From positions 124,001-188,000 of the forward strand of contig NZ_QDKM01000004.1 of NCBI RefSeq assembly GCF_003076755.1: a stretch of DNA of 64,000 nt. Direction: 5' to 3'. Under the pieces are notes generated by a model, which saw only the letters and a list, made by a program, of their open reading frames with translations, was not told the origin of the DNA and ran no database searches. A program made the translations under genes and the position numbers. The stretch comes from Pararhodobacter oceanensis (lineage in GTDB: Bacteria; Pseudomonadota; Alphaproteobacteria; Rhodobacterales; Rhodobacteraceae). Below, piece by piece: positions 1 to 8,963 of this stretch. Every line of letters begins with the position of its first letter. Position 1 is the stretch's first letter.

Positions 1-221
1 CCCGAGCGGGCTCTGCGCCATTGCGCCTGCACGTCTCGGGGGTCATCCGCCTTGGGGGCTTACCCCCTCAGGCATCGGCTCGGGATCATAGAACCCGCGC
101 CACCCGTTTACCAGTCTCGCAGACCGCCCAGCGGTCATGTTGATCCTCTGGCGCGTTGTCAGGGGGGCCGTTGTGACGGCGGTCTGCGCTATCGCTCTGC
201 ATGTCTATGGAGGGTTCCCCA

Positions 222-581
222 ATGCATCCGTTCTTGATTTTCCACGACTATCTCGGCTTTCGCAAAGCGCATCAGCGCCGCCAGCAGCAACGGCGCGAGA
301 GCAATCTTTTACTGCGCGCGGCGCAGGCCCTGCGCGGGTTGGCGCAGAATATGATGACCGCGCACCGGCGGCGCCGGATGATCGCCGCGCTTGAGGGGAT
401 GGACGACCGGCTGTTGCGCGATATCGGGTTGTATCGCTGCAATATCCGCGAGGTGGTCGAGAGTTTCAGCGACCGCGAATTGAGCATGCGTCCGGTGGCG
501 GCGGCGCTGCCGCGCAGTGAGCCGCAGCGCACCGTCCGCGCCGCCAATTCGGGCCAGCCGGCCTATTTGCAGGCCGCCTGA
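222..581 (+). CDS. DUF1127 domain protein
   Basis: A 119-residue basic protein. The DUF1127 core lies at about residues 48-80: an Arg-rich stretch, then a motif of the type LEGMDDRLLRDIGL followed by R..I. The start at 222 is chosen because GGAGG at 209-213 sits at good spacing; an in-frame ATG at 201 lies upstream of that site. The family is abundant in alphaproteobacteria, where several members act as small RNA-associated regulators of nutrient uptake. That role is family knowledge and is not visible here. The C-terminal 35 residues are low-complexity. No operon partner is certain, although the small gene at 673 follows in the same direction. Confidence 0.8.
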   Translation: MHPFLIFHDYLGFRKAHQRRQQQRRESNLLLRAAQALRGLAQNMMTAHRRRRMIAALEGMDDRLLRDIGLYRCNIREVVESFSDRELSMRPVAAALPRSEPQRTVRAANSGQPAYLQAA

Positions 582-672
582 TCCCGCAGCTTCGCGTGGT
601 GCCACCGGCGATGGTGGCGCCGCGCATCCCGCCACTGATGTTCACCGCAGTCACCCTCTGGGAGTTACGCAT

Positions 673-858
673 ATGATGATTTGTAAAGCTGATTTCGAAG
701 ACCTTTTCCCCGAGATTTTCCCTGCCGAGCGTGGCCAGCCTGCACGCCCGCCAGAGGGGCGAGAGGGAGGGCCATCCGGTGAGCCTGAGGGGGCGGCGCC
801 CGCCGCGGCAAGCGCGCGGCGACAGGCGGCTGACGCTTGCGACGCACTGGCGGCCTGA
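673..858 (+). CDS. Small protein of unknown function
   Basis: A 61-residue reading frame beginning Met-Met-Ile-Cys-Lys-Ala-Asp-Phe-Glu-Asp-Leu-Phe. The acidic, hydrophobic first 16 residues look like real protein; the Pro/Gly/Ala-rich tail is low-complexity. GGGAG at 660-664 supports the ATG at 673; the longer in-frame start at 517 would overlap the DUF1127 gene. No domain is recognised. It lies 91 bp after the DUF1127 stop and could share its transcript. Confidence 0.45.
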   Translation: MMICKADFEDLFPEIFPAERGQPARPPEGREGGPSGEPEGAAPAAASARRQAADACDALAA

Positions 859-901
859 GGGGGCGTTGCGGGTGCGGAATGCAGAAATTTTGACAGATTT
901 C

Positions 902-930
902 TTGACCTGAGCGCGACGCGCCCCATTTAG
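902..930 (+). promoter_or_regulatory. Putative sigma-70 promoter of dps
   Basis: TTGACC at 902-907 and ATTTAG at 925-930 are separated by 17 bases and lie about 35 bp before the dps start. A second TTGACA at 890-895 overlaps it. AAGGAGAAAGAG directly before the ATG is a strong ribosome binding site. This is a sequence match only. Confidence 0.4.
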
Positions 931-964
931 AGCTTAGCAAAGCAGTATTTTAAGGAGAAAGAGA

Positions 965-1459
965 ATGGCTAAGGACAAGGTTGAAACCGCATCCGGCAAA
1001 GACGCTGGCTCCGCGATCTCGAATGTTAAAACCGTGGCCGAGGGATTGTCCGATGTTTTGTCGGAAACCTACCGGATGGTTTTAAAGACCCATATCTACC
1101 ACTGGAATGTCACCGGCCCGCAATTCCGCTCGATCCATATGCTGACCGAAGAGCATTACACCGAAATGTTCGGCGCGGTTGATGTCTTGGCCGAGCGGAT
1201 TCGCGCGCTTGGCAAACCGGCCGTGGTGGCACCGCAGGCGTTCCAGTCGGGGCCCGATAGCGCCGAGCCGGACGCCGGTCAAAACGCGCAAGAGATGGTC
1301 GCCGAATTGCAGGGCGAGCATGAGCGTCTGGCGGCGCGGATGCGCGCGCTGGTCGAGACCGCCGAAGAGGCCAAGGATTTCGCCACCGGCGATCTGGCCA
1401 CCGCGCGGGCAGCGTTCCATGAGAAAGCCGCCTGGATGCTGCGCGCCTCGGCTGCGTAA
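965..1459 (+). CDS. dps: Dps, DNA-protecting ferritin-like protein
   Basis: 164 residues. Dps proteins form cytoplasmic dodecamers that oxidise Fe(II) with peroxide, store the iron and bind DNA during stress or starvation. The ferroxidase ligands align with those of E. coli and Listeria Dps: His46 (in HWN), His58, Asp73 and Glu77. The position that is normally Asp four residues after the second His is Glu62 here. The Lys-containing N-terminal tail could serve in DNA contact. It is monocistronic, with its own promoter-like sequence, a strong AAGGAG ribosome binding site and a terminator at 1537. Confidence 0.95.
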   Translation: MAKDKVETASGKDAGSAISNVKTVAEGLSDVLSETYRMVLKTHIYHWNVTGPQFRSIHMLTEEHYTEMFGAVDVLAERIRALGKPAVVAPQAFQSGPDSAEPDAGQNAQEMVAELQGEHERLAARMRALVETAEEAKDFATGDLATARAAFHEKAAWMLRASAA

Positions 1460-1536
1460 GAGTCTGGCGTAAGGCTTTGAATTATCAGGTCTTTGTGTTG
1501 AGATGTCGCCGCGCTTATCGCGGCTGAGTGATTGCG

Positions 1537-1565
1537 AAAACCCCGGCTTTGGTCGGGGTTTTCGT
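1537..1565 (+). terminator. Rho-independent terminator after dps
   Basis: AAAACCCCG (1537-1545) pairs with CGGGGTTTT (1554-1562) around an 8-base loop, giving a hairpin with a T-rich 3' arm. A smaller palindrome GCCGCG/CGCGGC at 1508-1524 precedes it. Confidence 0.75.
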
Positions 1566-1695
1566 CTGTCTGGCCACTGCATGCCACCGCGTTGATGATA
1601 TTCCGGCGCGGCGCGATATCTGCTAAGCGAGAGGGATCGCCCCCCATGCGCCGCGCGGATTGCGGCGCGGTCGGGCCTTGGTTGCGGGACATATC

Positions 1696-2964
1696 ATGGT
1701 GTTGAAACTACGCGCGGTGATGGCTCCGGTGCGGTCGCTGTTGACGGCGACGGTGGCGTTTATGGCGGGCAACAGCCTGCTGGGCGTGGTGCTGCCCCTG
1801 CGGATGGAGGCGGCAGACTATCCGGTGGCGCTGACCGGGGTGATAATGGCCGCCTATTATCTGGGGCTGGCCTTTGGCGGATATAAGGCCAAGCATATCA
1901 TTATGCGGATCGGGCATATCCGCGCCTTCTCGAGTTTCGCCGCGCTGACCGCCGCCACCTGTCTGGGCCATGCGTTTCTATTTGATCCGCTGACCTGGGG
2001 CGGGCTGCGGATCATCAACGGGTTCTGCATTGCCGGAATGACCACGGCGATTGAAAGCTGGCTGAACTCGCGCAGCAGCAATGAGACGCGGGGGCGGGTG
2101 CTGGGCGTCTATATGCTGACCTTCTATCTGGCGTTGGCCTTGGGCCAGACGATGGTGAATATCGCGCCGGTCGGCGATGGCGAGTTGCTGATGATCTCGT
2201 CGGTGCTGATCGGGCTGTCCCTGATCCCGGTAGCGATGACCCGTCTTGGCGAGCCCGATCTGGGCAAGCTGCGGGTGTTGGGCATCGCGCGGCTGTTTCA
2301 GGCCTCCAAGGTTGGCGTGGTCGGCGCGGCGGTGGCCGGTGTGTTGATCGGCTCGTTCTACGCGATGGGTGTGGTCTATGCGCGGCAGGTGGGGTTGAGC
2401 GTGGCGCAAACCGCGATGTTCATGAGCACCGTGGTGTTGGGCGGTTTGGCGTTTCAACTGCCGGTGGGGATCGTGGCCGACCGGATGGACCGGCGGCTGG
2501 TGATGGCGGGATTGCTGATCGCGGTGGGGGCGTCATGGGCGCTGCTGTCGCTGGCCTTTGCGCGGGATTTGCCTTTGCTGGCGCTGATGGTGCTGGCGCT
2601 GGTCTTTGGCGGCACGATGTCGAGCGTCTATCCGCTGTGTGTGGCGCAGACCTTCGACCGGCTGGACCGCAAATACTATGTCGCGGCCTCGGGGCGGTTG
2701 CTGATGGTCTACTCAATCGGCGCGACGATCGGGCCGTTGATCGCCTCGGCGTTGATGGCGCTGTTCGGGCCGCAGTCGTTTTTCGTCTTCGAATCGCTTG
2801 TCGCCTGCAGCTATGCGCTGTTTGTCTTCTACGGGGTCTGGGCGGCACCCGCCGAACCCAAGGAGGCGCGCGAGAAATTCGTGCCGGTGCCCGATATCTC
2901 GCCCGCGGCGGTGGCGCTAGACCCGCGGATCGAGCCCGAGGAGCTGGCGCACGACGCGGCGTGA
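1696..2964 (+). CDS. MFS transporter
   Basis: 422 residues with about 12 predicted hydrophobic segments in two halves. The cytoplasmic loop signature of major facilitator carriers is visible as ADRMDRR after the seventh or eighth helix. It resembles the small YcaD-type MFS group, but the substrate cannot be deduced. The start at 1696 is taken because the protein becomes membrane-like from there; an upstream in-frame start at 1660 would add 12 Arg-rich residues, and the next Met lies at 1720. It converges on mgtE with only 4 bp between the stop codons. Confidence 0.85.
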   Translation: MVLKLRAVMAPVRSLLTATVAFMAGNSLLGVVLPLRMEAADYPVALTGVIMAAYYLGLAFGGYKAKHIIMRIGHIRAFSSFAALTAATCLGHAFLFDPLTWGGLRIINGFCIAGMTTAIESWLNSRSSNETRGRVLGVYMLTFYLALALGQTMVNIAPVGDGELLMISSVLIGLSLIPVAMTRLGEPDLGKLRVLGIARLFQASKVGVVGAAVAGVLIGSFYAMGVVYARQVGLSVAQTAMFMSTVVLGGLAFQLPVGIVADRMDRRLVMAGLLIAVGASWALLSLAFARDLPLLALMVLALVFGGTMSSVYPLCVAQTFDRLDRKYYVAASGRLLMVYSIGATIGPLIASALMALFGPQSFFVFESLVACSYALFVFYGVWAAPAEPKEAREKFVPVPDISPAAVALDPRIEPEELAHDAA

Positions 2965-2968
2965 GCGC

Positions 2969-4297
2969 TCAGAGCGTCAGGATCGCGGTGGCGACGCTGA
3001 AATAGATCACCACGCCGGTGGCATCGGCGATGGTGGTGACCAAAGGGCCGCTGGCGGTGGCGGGGTCGAGTTTCAGCCGGCTGAGCAGAAAGGGCAGCGA
3101 CATGCCGACAAGGCTGCCGATCAGCACCACGGCAAACATGGTCACGCCCACGGTCAGCGCGATCTCGGTGCCGCCGCGCCAGATGCCGAGCGGAAAGACC
3201 ACCGCCGCCATCGTCGCGCCAAGCGCTGCCGCGACCGCCAGTTCGCGCAGGATCAGATCGCGCCAATCCTTGAGTTTGACGTCGCCGGTGGCCAGCGCGC
3301 GCACCATCAACGTGGCCGATTGCGCGCCCGCGTTGCCGCTGCTGTCGATCAGGAGCGGCAGGAAGAACACCAAGGACACATAGGCGAGGATCATTTCCTC
3401 GAAATAGGCGATCCCGGCGCCGGAAAAGAGATTGCCGAAGACCAGAAGCGCCAGCCAGACGATGCGTTTGGAATAGAGCATGCCAAGGCTGGCGTCGCGC
3501 AGGCTTTGGGTAAAGGGGCGCACGGTCGAGAGTTTCTGGAAGTCCTCGGTGGTTTCGGCCTGCATCACATCGGCGGCGTCGTCATGGGTGACAATCCCCA
3601 TCAGCCGCCCGTCCTCATCAAGCACCGGAATTGCCAGAAGGTCGTAGCGCGCGATCAGCTTGCCGACATCCTCTTGGTCGGTATCGACCGATACCGAGAT
3701 CGGCGTCGGCTCCATCAGGCTGCGAATTTCGGTGCCCGCCTCGGCCAGGATCAGCGCGTGCAGCCGCACCGAGCCGGTGAGGCGGCCATGGTGGTCGATG
3801 ACATAAGAGCGGTAGATGGTTTCGGTGCCCGGCGCCTGTTGGCGCAGGCTGGCAATCGCATCCTCGGCGGTCATCTCTGCCGCCAGTGTGGCGAAATCCG
3901 AGGTCATGATCGCGCCGGCGGATTCCTCGGGGTATTCAGAGAGTTGGCGGATATCCTCGCGGTCTTCTTGGGGCAGGGTCGCGGCCAGTTGGTCCTGTTC
4001 AACCGGCGAGAGTTCGTTGAAGAAATCCACCCGGTCGTCGGCATCCATCACGGTGACGATCTGCGCCAGATCATCGCGCGGCAGATGGCGGGCGAGGCCC
4101 AGTTGCACCTCGAGCGGCAGGTTCTCGAAGACCTCGGCGCGGCGGTCCTCGGGCTGGCCGGTCAGATGGCTGGCGATATCTTCCAGCGGCAGGGGGGCGA
4201 GCCAATGCGCCAGATCAATCGGATGCGCGGAGGCGGTGAAACTGGCCACGGCGGCGGCGCTGGTGTCCTGCGGCTGGCGGATCTGGTCAAGGGACAT
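2969..4297 (-). CDS. mgtE: Magnesium transporter MgtE
   Basis: 442 residues with the standard MgtE order: an N-terminal helical regulatory domain (about 35-130) rich in Asp/Glu, two CBS domains (about 130-255) that sense Mg2+, then five membrane helices (about 275-442). The pore region contains LLIDSSGNAGAQ, matching the conserved pore-lining SGN.G.Q signature. It is a Mg2+ channel of the inner membrane gated by cytosolic Mg2+. AGGAG precedes the ATG at 4297. No M-box riboswitch was seen upstream; that stretch (4300-4375) is only repetitive GGCGGATGGGCGG-like sequence. Confidence 0.96.
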   Translation of the reverse strand: MSLDQIRQPQDTSAAAVASFTASAHPIDLAHWLAPLPLEDIASHLTGQPEDRRAEVFENLPLEVQLGLARHLPRDDLAQIVTVMDADDRVDFFNELSPVEQDQLAATLPQEDREDIRQLSEYPEESAGAIMTSDFATLAAEMTAEDAIASLRQQAPGTETIYRSYVIDHHGRLTGSVRLHALILAEAGTEIRSLMEPTPISVSVDTDQEDVGKLIARYDLLAIPVLDEDGRLMGIVTHDDAADVMQAETTEDFQKLSTVRPFTQSLRDASLGMLYSKRIVWLALLVFGNLFSGAGIAYFEEMILAYVSLVFFLPLLIDSSGNAGAQSATLMVRALATGDVKLKDWRDLILRELAVAAALGATMAAVVFPLGIWRGGTEIALTVGVTMFAVVLIGSLVGMSLPFLLSRLKLDPATASGPLVTTIADATGVVIYFSVATAILTL

Positions 4298-4540
4298 GGC
4301 GGGCTCCTTGGGCGCGAGGGGCGATTGTGGCGGATGGGCGGCTTGGCGGAGAGGCGGGCTGGCGGATGGGCGGGCGCGTTACCGCCTTAGTGAAAGGTTG
4401 CGCCACGCTTTGCAATGCGCCTGTCGCGGATCGGCGGATCGGGGCGCTCCTGTGCAACTTTCTGCGACCAGAGCGGCGCGGGGATTGACTTGGCGCGCCT
4501 GGACCGGTTGATGAACGCTTAACCAAGAAGCGAGAGCAGT

Positions 4541-4921
4541 GTGACGGCAGGACAGAGAAAACTCAGGCGCGTGACCATTGGCGTGGCGGCGACATTGACG
4601 CTGGCGCTGGTGATCGCGGTGTTGACGCTGGCGCCGATGCCTGCGGGCGGGCCGCCGGGAAGCGACAAACTCTATCACGCGCTGGCCTTCGGCGCCCTGG
4701 CCTTTCCGCTGCCTTTGGTGCGCCCGCGTATGGCGATCTATGTGTTTCTCTGCGTGCTGGTTTACGGCGGCGTAATCGAGTTGATCCAGCCCTATTTCGG
4801 GCGCTCGGCGGAATGGGCCGATCTCTGGGCCGATGGGCTGGGCGCGGCATTGGGGGCGACGGCGGGCGCGTTGTTGTCCGGTCGCGTGCTGGCAGCAACG
4901 CGGCGGCGGCGCGACGCTTGA
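4541..4921 (+). CDS. VanZ-like membrane protein
   Basis: 126 residues with about four hydrophobic segments. Conserved VanZ-like features are visible: DKLYHALAFGALA after the first helix, and VIELIQPYFGRSAEWADLWADGLG in the second half (quoted here as two overlapping blocks, IELIQPYFGRSAEW and DLWADGLG). The family is named after a teicoplanin-resistance accessory protein, but most members have no known role. A GTG start at 4541 is used. It stands alone between mgtE and eda, which flank it on the opposite strand. Confidence 0.8.
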   Translation: MTAGQRKLRRVTIGVAATLTLALVIAVLTLAPMPAGGPPGSDKLYHALAFGALAFPLPLVRPRMAIYVFLCVLVYGGVIELIQPYFGRSAEWADLWADGLGAALGATAGALLSGRVLAATRRRRDA

Positions 4922-4959
4922 GGCCCGCGCCCGCAATCGCTTGAGGTCTGCGCCCGCGG

Positions 4960-5601
4960 TTAAACGGTGAGGGCGGCGGCGCTGCGGGCCAGCGCGGTGA
5001 TCCCGCTCCAATCGCCCGCCTCCATCAGATCCTGCGGCGCGACCCAAGAGCCGCCAACACAGGCGACATTGGCCAAGCCTAGGTAATCGCTGGCATTCTT
5101 GAGGCTGACACCGCCGGTCGGGCAGAAACTGACCTGCGGCAGCGGCCCGCCAAGCGCCTTGAGCATCGCCGGACCGCCAGCGGGGCCAGCGGGAAAGAAT
5201 TTCTGCATCCGATAGCCGTGCTGCATCAGCGCCATCACCTCGGAGGCGGTGGCAGCGCCGGGCAAGAGCGGCAGTGCCAGTTCGGTGCAGGCGGCAATCA
5301 GCGGATCGGTGGCGCCGGGCGAGACGGCAAAGGTCGCGCCCGCTTCCTTGGCCCGCGCCGCGTCATAGCCGCTGAGCACCGTGCCTGCGCCGACCCGCGC
5401 GCCGGGCACTTTTGCCATCAGCGCCATCGCCTCGAGCGCGCAGGCGCTGCGCATGGTCACTTCAAGCACCGGCAAGCCGCCCGCGACCAGCGCCTGTGCC
5501 AAAGGTTCGGCGTGGCTGACATCATGGATCACCAGAACCGGGATCACCGGCGCGAGGCGGCAGAGGGCTTGGGTCTCATGGCTTTGCAGGGCAGGGTTCA
5601 T
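4960..5601 (-). CDS. eda: KDPG/KHG aldolase
   Basis: 213 residues, the usual size. It cleaves 2-keto-3-deoxy-6-phosphogluconate to pyruvate and glyceraldehyde 3-phosphate in the Entner-Doudoroff route. The Schiff-base lysine is Lys134 in RMQKFFPA; Glu47 and Arg51 (LEVTMR) correspond to the catalytic Glu and Arg of E. coli Eda; GAGTV and CPTGGV phosphate-loop motifs are present. The start at 5601 is preferred (AAGGTG upstream); a longer start at 5658 adds residues not typical of the family. The usual partner edd is not in the window. Confidence 0.94.
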   Translation of the reverse strand: MNPALQSHETQALCRLAPVIPVLVIHDVSHAEPLAQALVAGGLPVLEVTMRSACALEAMALMAKVPGARVGAGTVLSGYDAARAKEAGATFAVSPGATDPLIAACTELALPLLPGAATASEVMALMQHGYRMQKFFPAGPAGGPAMLKALGGPLPQVSFCPTGGVSLKNASDYLGLANVACVGGSWVAPQDLMEAGDWSGITALARSAAALTV

Positions 5602-5699
5602 CGCGGGCACCTTGGTTGGATATATGCTGTCCCTAGCCAATCCGGGCAAATCACGCAACTGTTTCCGCTAACATTCACGGGATCGGGGGCAAATGAGAC

Positions 5700-5730
5700 G
5701 GGCGGCGGCCCCGATGGGATGCCGCCGCCC
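5700..5730 (-). terminator. Stem-loop after gcdH
   Basis: A perfect 10 bp stem, GGGCGGCGGC (5700-5709) with GCCGCCGCCC (5721-5730), and an 11-base loop, lies 30 bp beyond the gcdH stop codon on the minus strand. The U-tract is poor, so this is a weak intrinsic terminator or an mRNA-stabilising end. Confidence 0.5.
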
Positions 5731-5760
5731 GAATATAAGGGGTCGTGGCCCGTGCAGGTG

Positions 5761-6981
5761 TTAGAAGAACGCCTGCAAGCCGGTCTGCGCGCGGCCAAGG
5801 ATCAGCGCGTGCACGTCATGGGTGCCCTCATAGGTGTTGACCGTCTCAAGGTTCACCATATGGCGGATGACCTGAAAATCCTCGGAAATGCCGTTGCCGC
5901 CGTGCATATCACGCGACTGGCGGGCGATATCGAGGGCTTTGCCGCAGTTGTTGCGCTTGATCAGGCTGATCATTTCGGGCGCGGCCTGGGCCTCGTCCAT
6001 CAGGCGGCCGACCTGCAGCGCGGCATGAAGCCCGAGGGTGATCTCGGTCTGCATATCGGCGAGTTTCTTCTGGAACAACTGCGTCGCGGCCAGCGGTTTG
6101 TCGAATTGCTTGCGCTCGAGCCCGTAGTCGCGCGCCGCCTGCCAGCAGAATTCGGCGGCGCCCATGGCACCCCAAGCGATTCCGTAGCGGGCGCGGTTGA
6201 GACAGCCGAACGGACCTTTTAGCCCTTGAACATGCGGCAAAAGCGCGTCTTCGCCGACCTGCACGCCCTCCATCACGATCTCGCCGGTGGTCGAGGTGCG
6301 CAGGCTCATTTTGCCTTCGATCTTGGGCGCCGAAAGCCCCTTCATGCCCTTGTCGAGGATAAAGCCGCGGATGCGCCCGTCATGGGCGTCGGATTTCGCC
6401 CAGACCACAAACACATCGGCGAAGGGGGCGTTGGAAATCCACATTTTGGTGCCGGTCAGCTCATAGCCGCTGTCGGTCTTGCGGGCGCGGGTTTTCATCC
6501 CTGCGGGGTCGGAGCCGGCGTCGGGCTCGGTCAGGCCGAAACAGCCGATCAGATCGCCGCTGGCCAGACCGGGCAGGTATTTGCGCCGCTGCTCTTCACT
6601 GCCGTAGGCGTAGATCGGATACATCACCAAGGAGGATTGCACCGACATCATGCTGCGGTAGCCCGAATCCACACGCTCGATTTCGCGGGCGACAAGGCCG
6701 TAGGTGACATAGCCGGCGCCAAGCCCGCCGTATTCCTCGGGGATGGTGGTGCCCAGAAGGCCGGCGTCGCCCATCTGTTTGAACACGCCGGGGTCCGAGG
6801 CCTCATCGCGGTAGGCTTTGATCACCCGCGGTTGCAGCACCGATTGGGCGAATTCGCGCGAGGCGTCGCGCAGCATGCGTTCGTCTTCGCTGAGCAGGCT
6901 CTCGAGGCGCAGCGCGTCGTCCCACTGAAACGAGGACAGATCCGGCGCGTCTTTGGCTTTGAGGGTGGGGCGATCGGTCAT
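5761..6981 (-). CDS. gcdH: Glutaryl-CoA dehydrogenase
   Basis: 406 residues. This acyl-CoA dehydrogenase oxidises and decarboxylates glutaryl-CoA to crotonyl-CoA with FAD, at the end of lysine, tryptophan and aromatic degradation. The catalytic base is Glu385 in [17 protein letters not shown], a sequence very close to the human enzyme. [15 protein letters not shown] and [16 protein letters not shown] are the FAD-binding signatures. ATG at 6981 has AGGAGAG upstream; an in-frame extension to 7110 would run into the divergent regulator. It is transcribed away from a LysR gene, the common gcdH-gcdR layout in this bacterial group. Confidence 0.95.
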   Translation of the reverse strand: MTDRPTLKAKDAPDLSSFQWDDALRLESLLSEDERMLRDASREFAQSVLQPRVIKAYRDEASDPGVFKQMGDAGLLGTTIPEEYGGLGAGYVTYGLVAREIERVDSGYRSMMSVQSSLVMYPIYAYGSEEQRRKYLPGLASGDLIGCFGLTEPDAGSDPAGMKTRARKTDSGYELTGTKMWISNAPFADVFVVWAKSDAHDGRIRGFILDKGMKGLSAPKIEGKMSLRTSTTGEIVMEGVQVGEDALLPHVQGLKGPFGCLNRARYGIAWGAMGAAEFCWQAARDYGLERKQFDKPLAATQLFQKKLADMQTEITLGLHAALQVGRLMDEAQAAPEMISLIKRNNCGKALDIARQSRDMHGGNGISEDFQVIRHMVNLETVNTYEGTHDVHALILGRAQTGLQAFF

Positions 6982-7008
6982 GAAACTCTCCTGCATCTGG
7001 ATTTGGCT

Positions 7009-7049
7009 AGATTTAACATGTGACAGGCGCGGAACAAACCGATAAATCT
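7009..7049. promoter_or_regulatory. Inverted repeat in the gcdH/LysR divergent region
   Basis: AGATTTA at 7009-7015 and TAAATCT at 7043-7049 are perfect inverted copies, 27 bases apart, in the 95 bp between the divergent starts. A LysR regulator could bind here to control both genes. The spacing is wider than in a classic T-N11-A box. Confidence 0.35.
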
Positions 7050-7076
7050 GCAGAGCATTATGAGGAAATGGAATAG

Positions 7077-7994
7077 ATGCAGCGTAGATTGATCCCCAGC
7101 ACCTCGGCACTTCTGGCCTTTGACGCGGTGGCGAGGACCGGCAGCTTCACCGCTGCCGCGCGGGATCTGGCGCTGACCCAAGGCGCGGTCTCGCGGCAGG
7201 TGGCGCAACTCGAGGCGCAGCTTGGCGTGACGCTGATCGAGCGCAGCGGGCGCGGCACCGCCTTGAGCGCGGCGGGGTTGGGCTATGCCGAGACCGCGCG
7301 GGCAGCGATTGATCTACTGGGGCAGGGCGCGTTGCAGGCCACCGGCCAGACGCCCGAGCGCGAGTTGCGGCTGGCGATCCTGCCGACCTTTGGCACCCGC
7401 TGGCTGATGCCGCGCATCCCGCGGTTTGTGCAGAGGCATCCCGAAGTGACGCTGAATTTCGAGACCCGGATCGGCGCGTTTGATCTGCGCGAGGACCGGA
7501 TTGACGGCGCTCTGGTCACCTGTCGCGGGCTTTGGCCGGGGGCGGTGTTGACCCAGTTGATCGAGGAGACCCTGGTGCCGGTGGCAGCGCCGTCATTGCT
7601 GGGCGAGCGCGGGGGGCGGCGCGGGCCGGGCGCGGAATTCAGCCTTGCGGGCTTGCCGCTATTGGCGATGAGCACGCGGCCCGAGGGTTGGGCGGCGTGG
7701 TGGGCCGGACAGGGCATGGACGGGCCGGTGCCTGCCGCGGCGATGCGGTTTGAACAGGTGGCGACATTGGCGCAGGCGGCGGTGGCGGGGATGGGCGTGG
7801 CCTTGATGCCGGCGCTATTGGTGCAGCCCGAGATTATCGCTGGCGACTTGGTGCCGGTGGGGCCGGAGGCGGGTTCGGGCCATGCCTATTATTTCGCCCA
7901 ACCGGAGCCGCGTGCCGGGGTGCCGGTGAAACCCTCGATCCGGCAGTTTCGTGATTGGCTGCTGATGGAGGTTGACCGCGAGACCTGGGTGTGA
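7077..7994 (+). CDS. LysR-type regulator (GcvA-like)
   Basis: 305 residues. The N-terminal winged helix-turn-helix (about 5-65) begins [20 protein letters not shown] and contains [14 protein letters not shown], the recognition helix region. Residues about 90-300 form the effector-binding domain, starting [19 protein letters not shown], typical of the GcvA/TrpI branch. Divergent placement next to gcdH suggests that it regulates gcdH, possibly in response to glutarate or glutaryl-CoA; that is inference from context. Confidence 0.9.
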   Translation: MQRRLIPSTSALLAFDAVARTGSFTAAARDLALTQGAVSRQVAQLEAQLGVTLIERSGRGTALSAAGLGYAETARAAIDLLGQGALQATGQTPERELRLAILPTFGTRWLMPRIPRFVQRHPEVTLNFETRIGAFDLREDRIDGALVTCRGLWPGAVLTQLIEETLVPVAAPSLLGERGGRRGPGAEFSLAGLPLLAMSTRPEGWAAWWAGQGMDGPVPAAAMRFEQVATLAQAAVAGMGVALMPALLVQPEIIAGDLVPVGPEAGSGHAYYFAQPEPRAGVPVKPSIRQFRDWLLMEVDRETWV

Positions 7995-8067
7995 GGGGGC
8001 CGCCTCAGGGGGCATCGAGCCCCCGTTCGGCGGGCGCGACGGGGCGCGCGGGGGTGCATGAGATGAA

Positions 8068-8198
8068 GGGCTGCGCCCGATCCTGGGTGGGCGCGGGTAT
8101 GATTGCTATGATGCGGTGTGTTTGAGAGCAGGGATCTCGGTTGCGCGGTGAAGGGTGTCGCCGAGGCGCCCTCCCGGGGAGAGGGTCGGGCGCGGCCC
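8068..8198 (-). repeat. 131 bp TIR element, copy 1
   Basis: Read on the minus strand, the left end (8182-8198) is GGGCCGCGCCCGACCCT and the right end (8068-8084) is its imperfect inverse. Length and ends match the six other copies in this window. It lies between the 3' ends of the LysR gene and the nucleosidase gene, and fills much of the 308 bp gap at 7995-8302. No other feature is seen in that gap. Confidence 0.8.
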
Positions 8199-8302
8199 GG
8201 CGGTGGCACCGGGCTTGAGGGGAGTTGCGGCGAGGAACTTAGGGGCTTTGCCCCTCTTTGCTGCGCAAATTCACCCCAGGATATTTTTGGACAGATGAGG
8301 GG

Positions 8303-8956
8303 CTAGAGGCACAGGAGGCCGGTCTCTAGGGCGGCGGGGATAGTGTCGATGGCGGTGGCGAGTTTTGCGTCGATGATATGGAGGTATTCCGTCCAGTCAT
8401 GCAGGCCGGTGACCGGCGCTTGCCCGTCGGAGATGCCGCGCAGGGCGATCAGGGGTGTTTGCGCGACCATCGCGGCGCGGGCAATGGCGTAGGTTTCCAT
8501 ATCAACCATATCCTGCGCGATGGCGTCAAAGCCTTTGCCGGTGACGATATCACCGCCGGTGGAGAGGCTGGCACTGGGCAGGTCGGGGAGGCGCAGGGGC
8601 AGCGGCAGGATGGCGGGGAATGTGGCGAAGGGCGTGGTGCCGGGGGCGATGCCTAGGGGCGCGGCGTTGATGTCGCGCCAGGCGACGCTGTCGGCTTGGT
8701 AGAGGCCGCAATGGCTGAGCCGCGCGGACCCGGCGGAGCCGAGCGAGACGATCAGATCGGGGGGCGTGCCCACCTGTGCAAGACGGGTGAGCGCGGTGGC
8801 AGTGGTGATCGCCGCCTCGATCGGGCCGACGCCGGTGATCAGGGGCGAGATACGGGCGCGCAGATGCGGCCCGTATTCCTGCTCGGCGGCCATCACATAG
8901 AGAATGCAGTGGCCGCTGGCGGTGGTCTGCAGCGCGGGCAGCGGGGCGTTGCGCAC
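8303..8956 (-). CDS. MTA/SAH nucleosidase-like protein
   Basis: About 218 residues of the nucleoside phosphorylase superfamily. Motifs: ILYVMAAEQEYG (first strand and catalytic Glu region), VSLGSAGSARL, VDMETYAIARAA with the ribose-contacting Met-Glu pair, and RGISDG with the catalytic Asp. Expected reaction: hydrolysis of methylthioadenosine or S-adenosylhomocysteine to adenine plus the thio-sugar. The first strand lies upstream of the first internal ATG, so a GTG at 8956, eight bases after the ilvN stop, is the likely start; an ATG at 9010 inside ilvN is less likely. Probably co-transcribed with ilvBN. Confidence 0.8.
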   Translation of the reverse strand: MRNAPLPALQTTASGHCILYVMAAEQEYGPHLRARISPLITGVGPIEAAITTATALTRLAQVGTPPDLIVSLGSAGSARLSHCGLYQADSVAWRDINAAPLGIAPGTTPFATFPAILPLPLRLPDLPSASLSTGGDIVTGKGFDAIAQDMVDMETYAIARAAMVAQTPLIALRGISDGQAPVTGLHDWTEYLHIIDAKLATAIDTIPAALETGLLCL

Positions 8957-8963
8957 GGATGCG

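Noticed and set aside
4300-4375. Possible M-box riboswitch before mgtE
   Set aside because: The sequence is short repetitive GGCGGATGGGCGG-type DNA without the conserved M-box parts.
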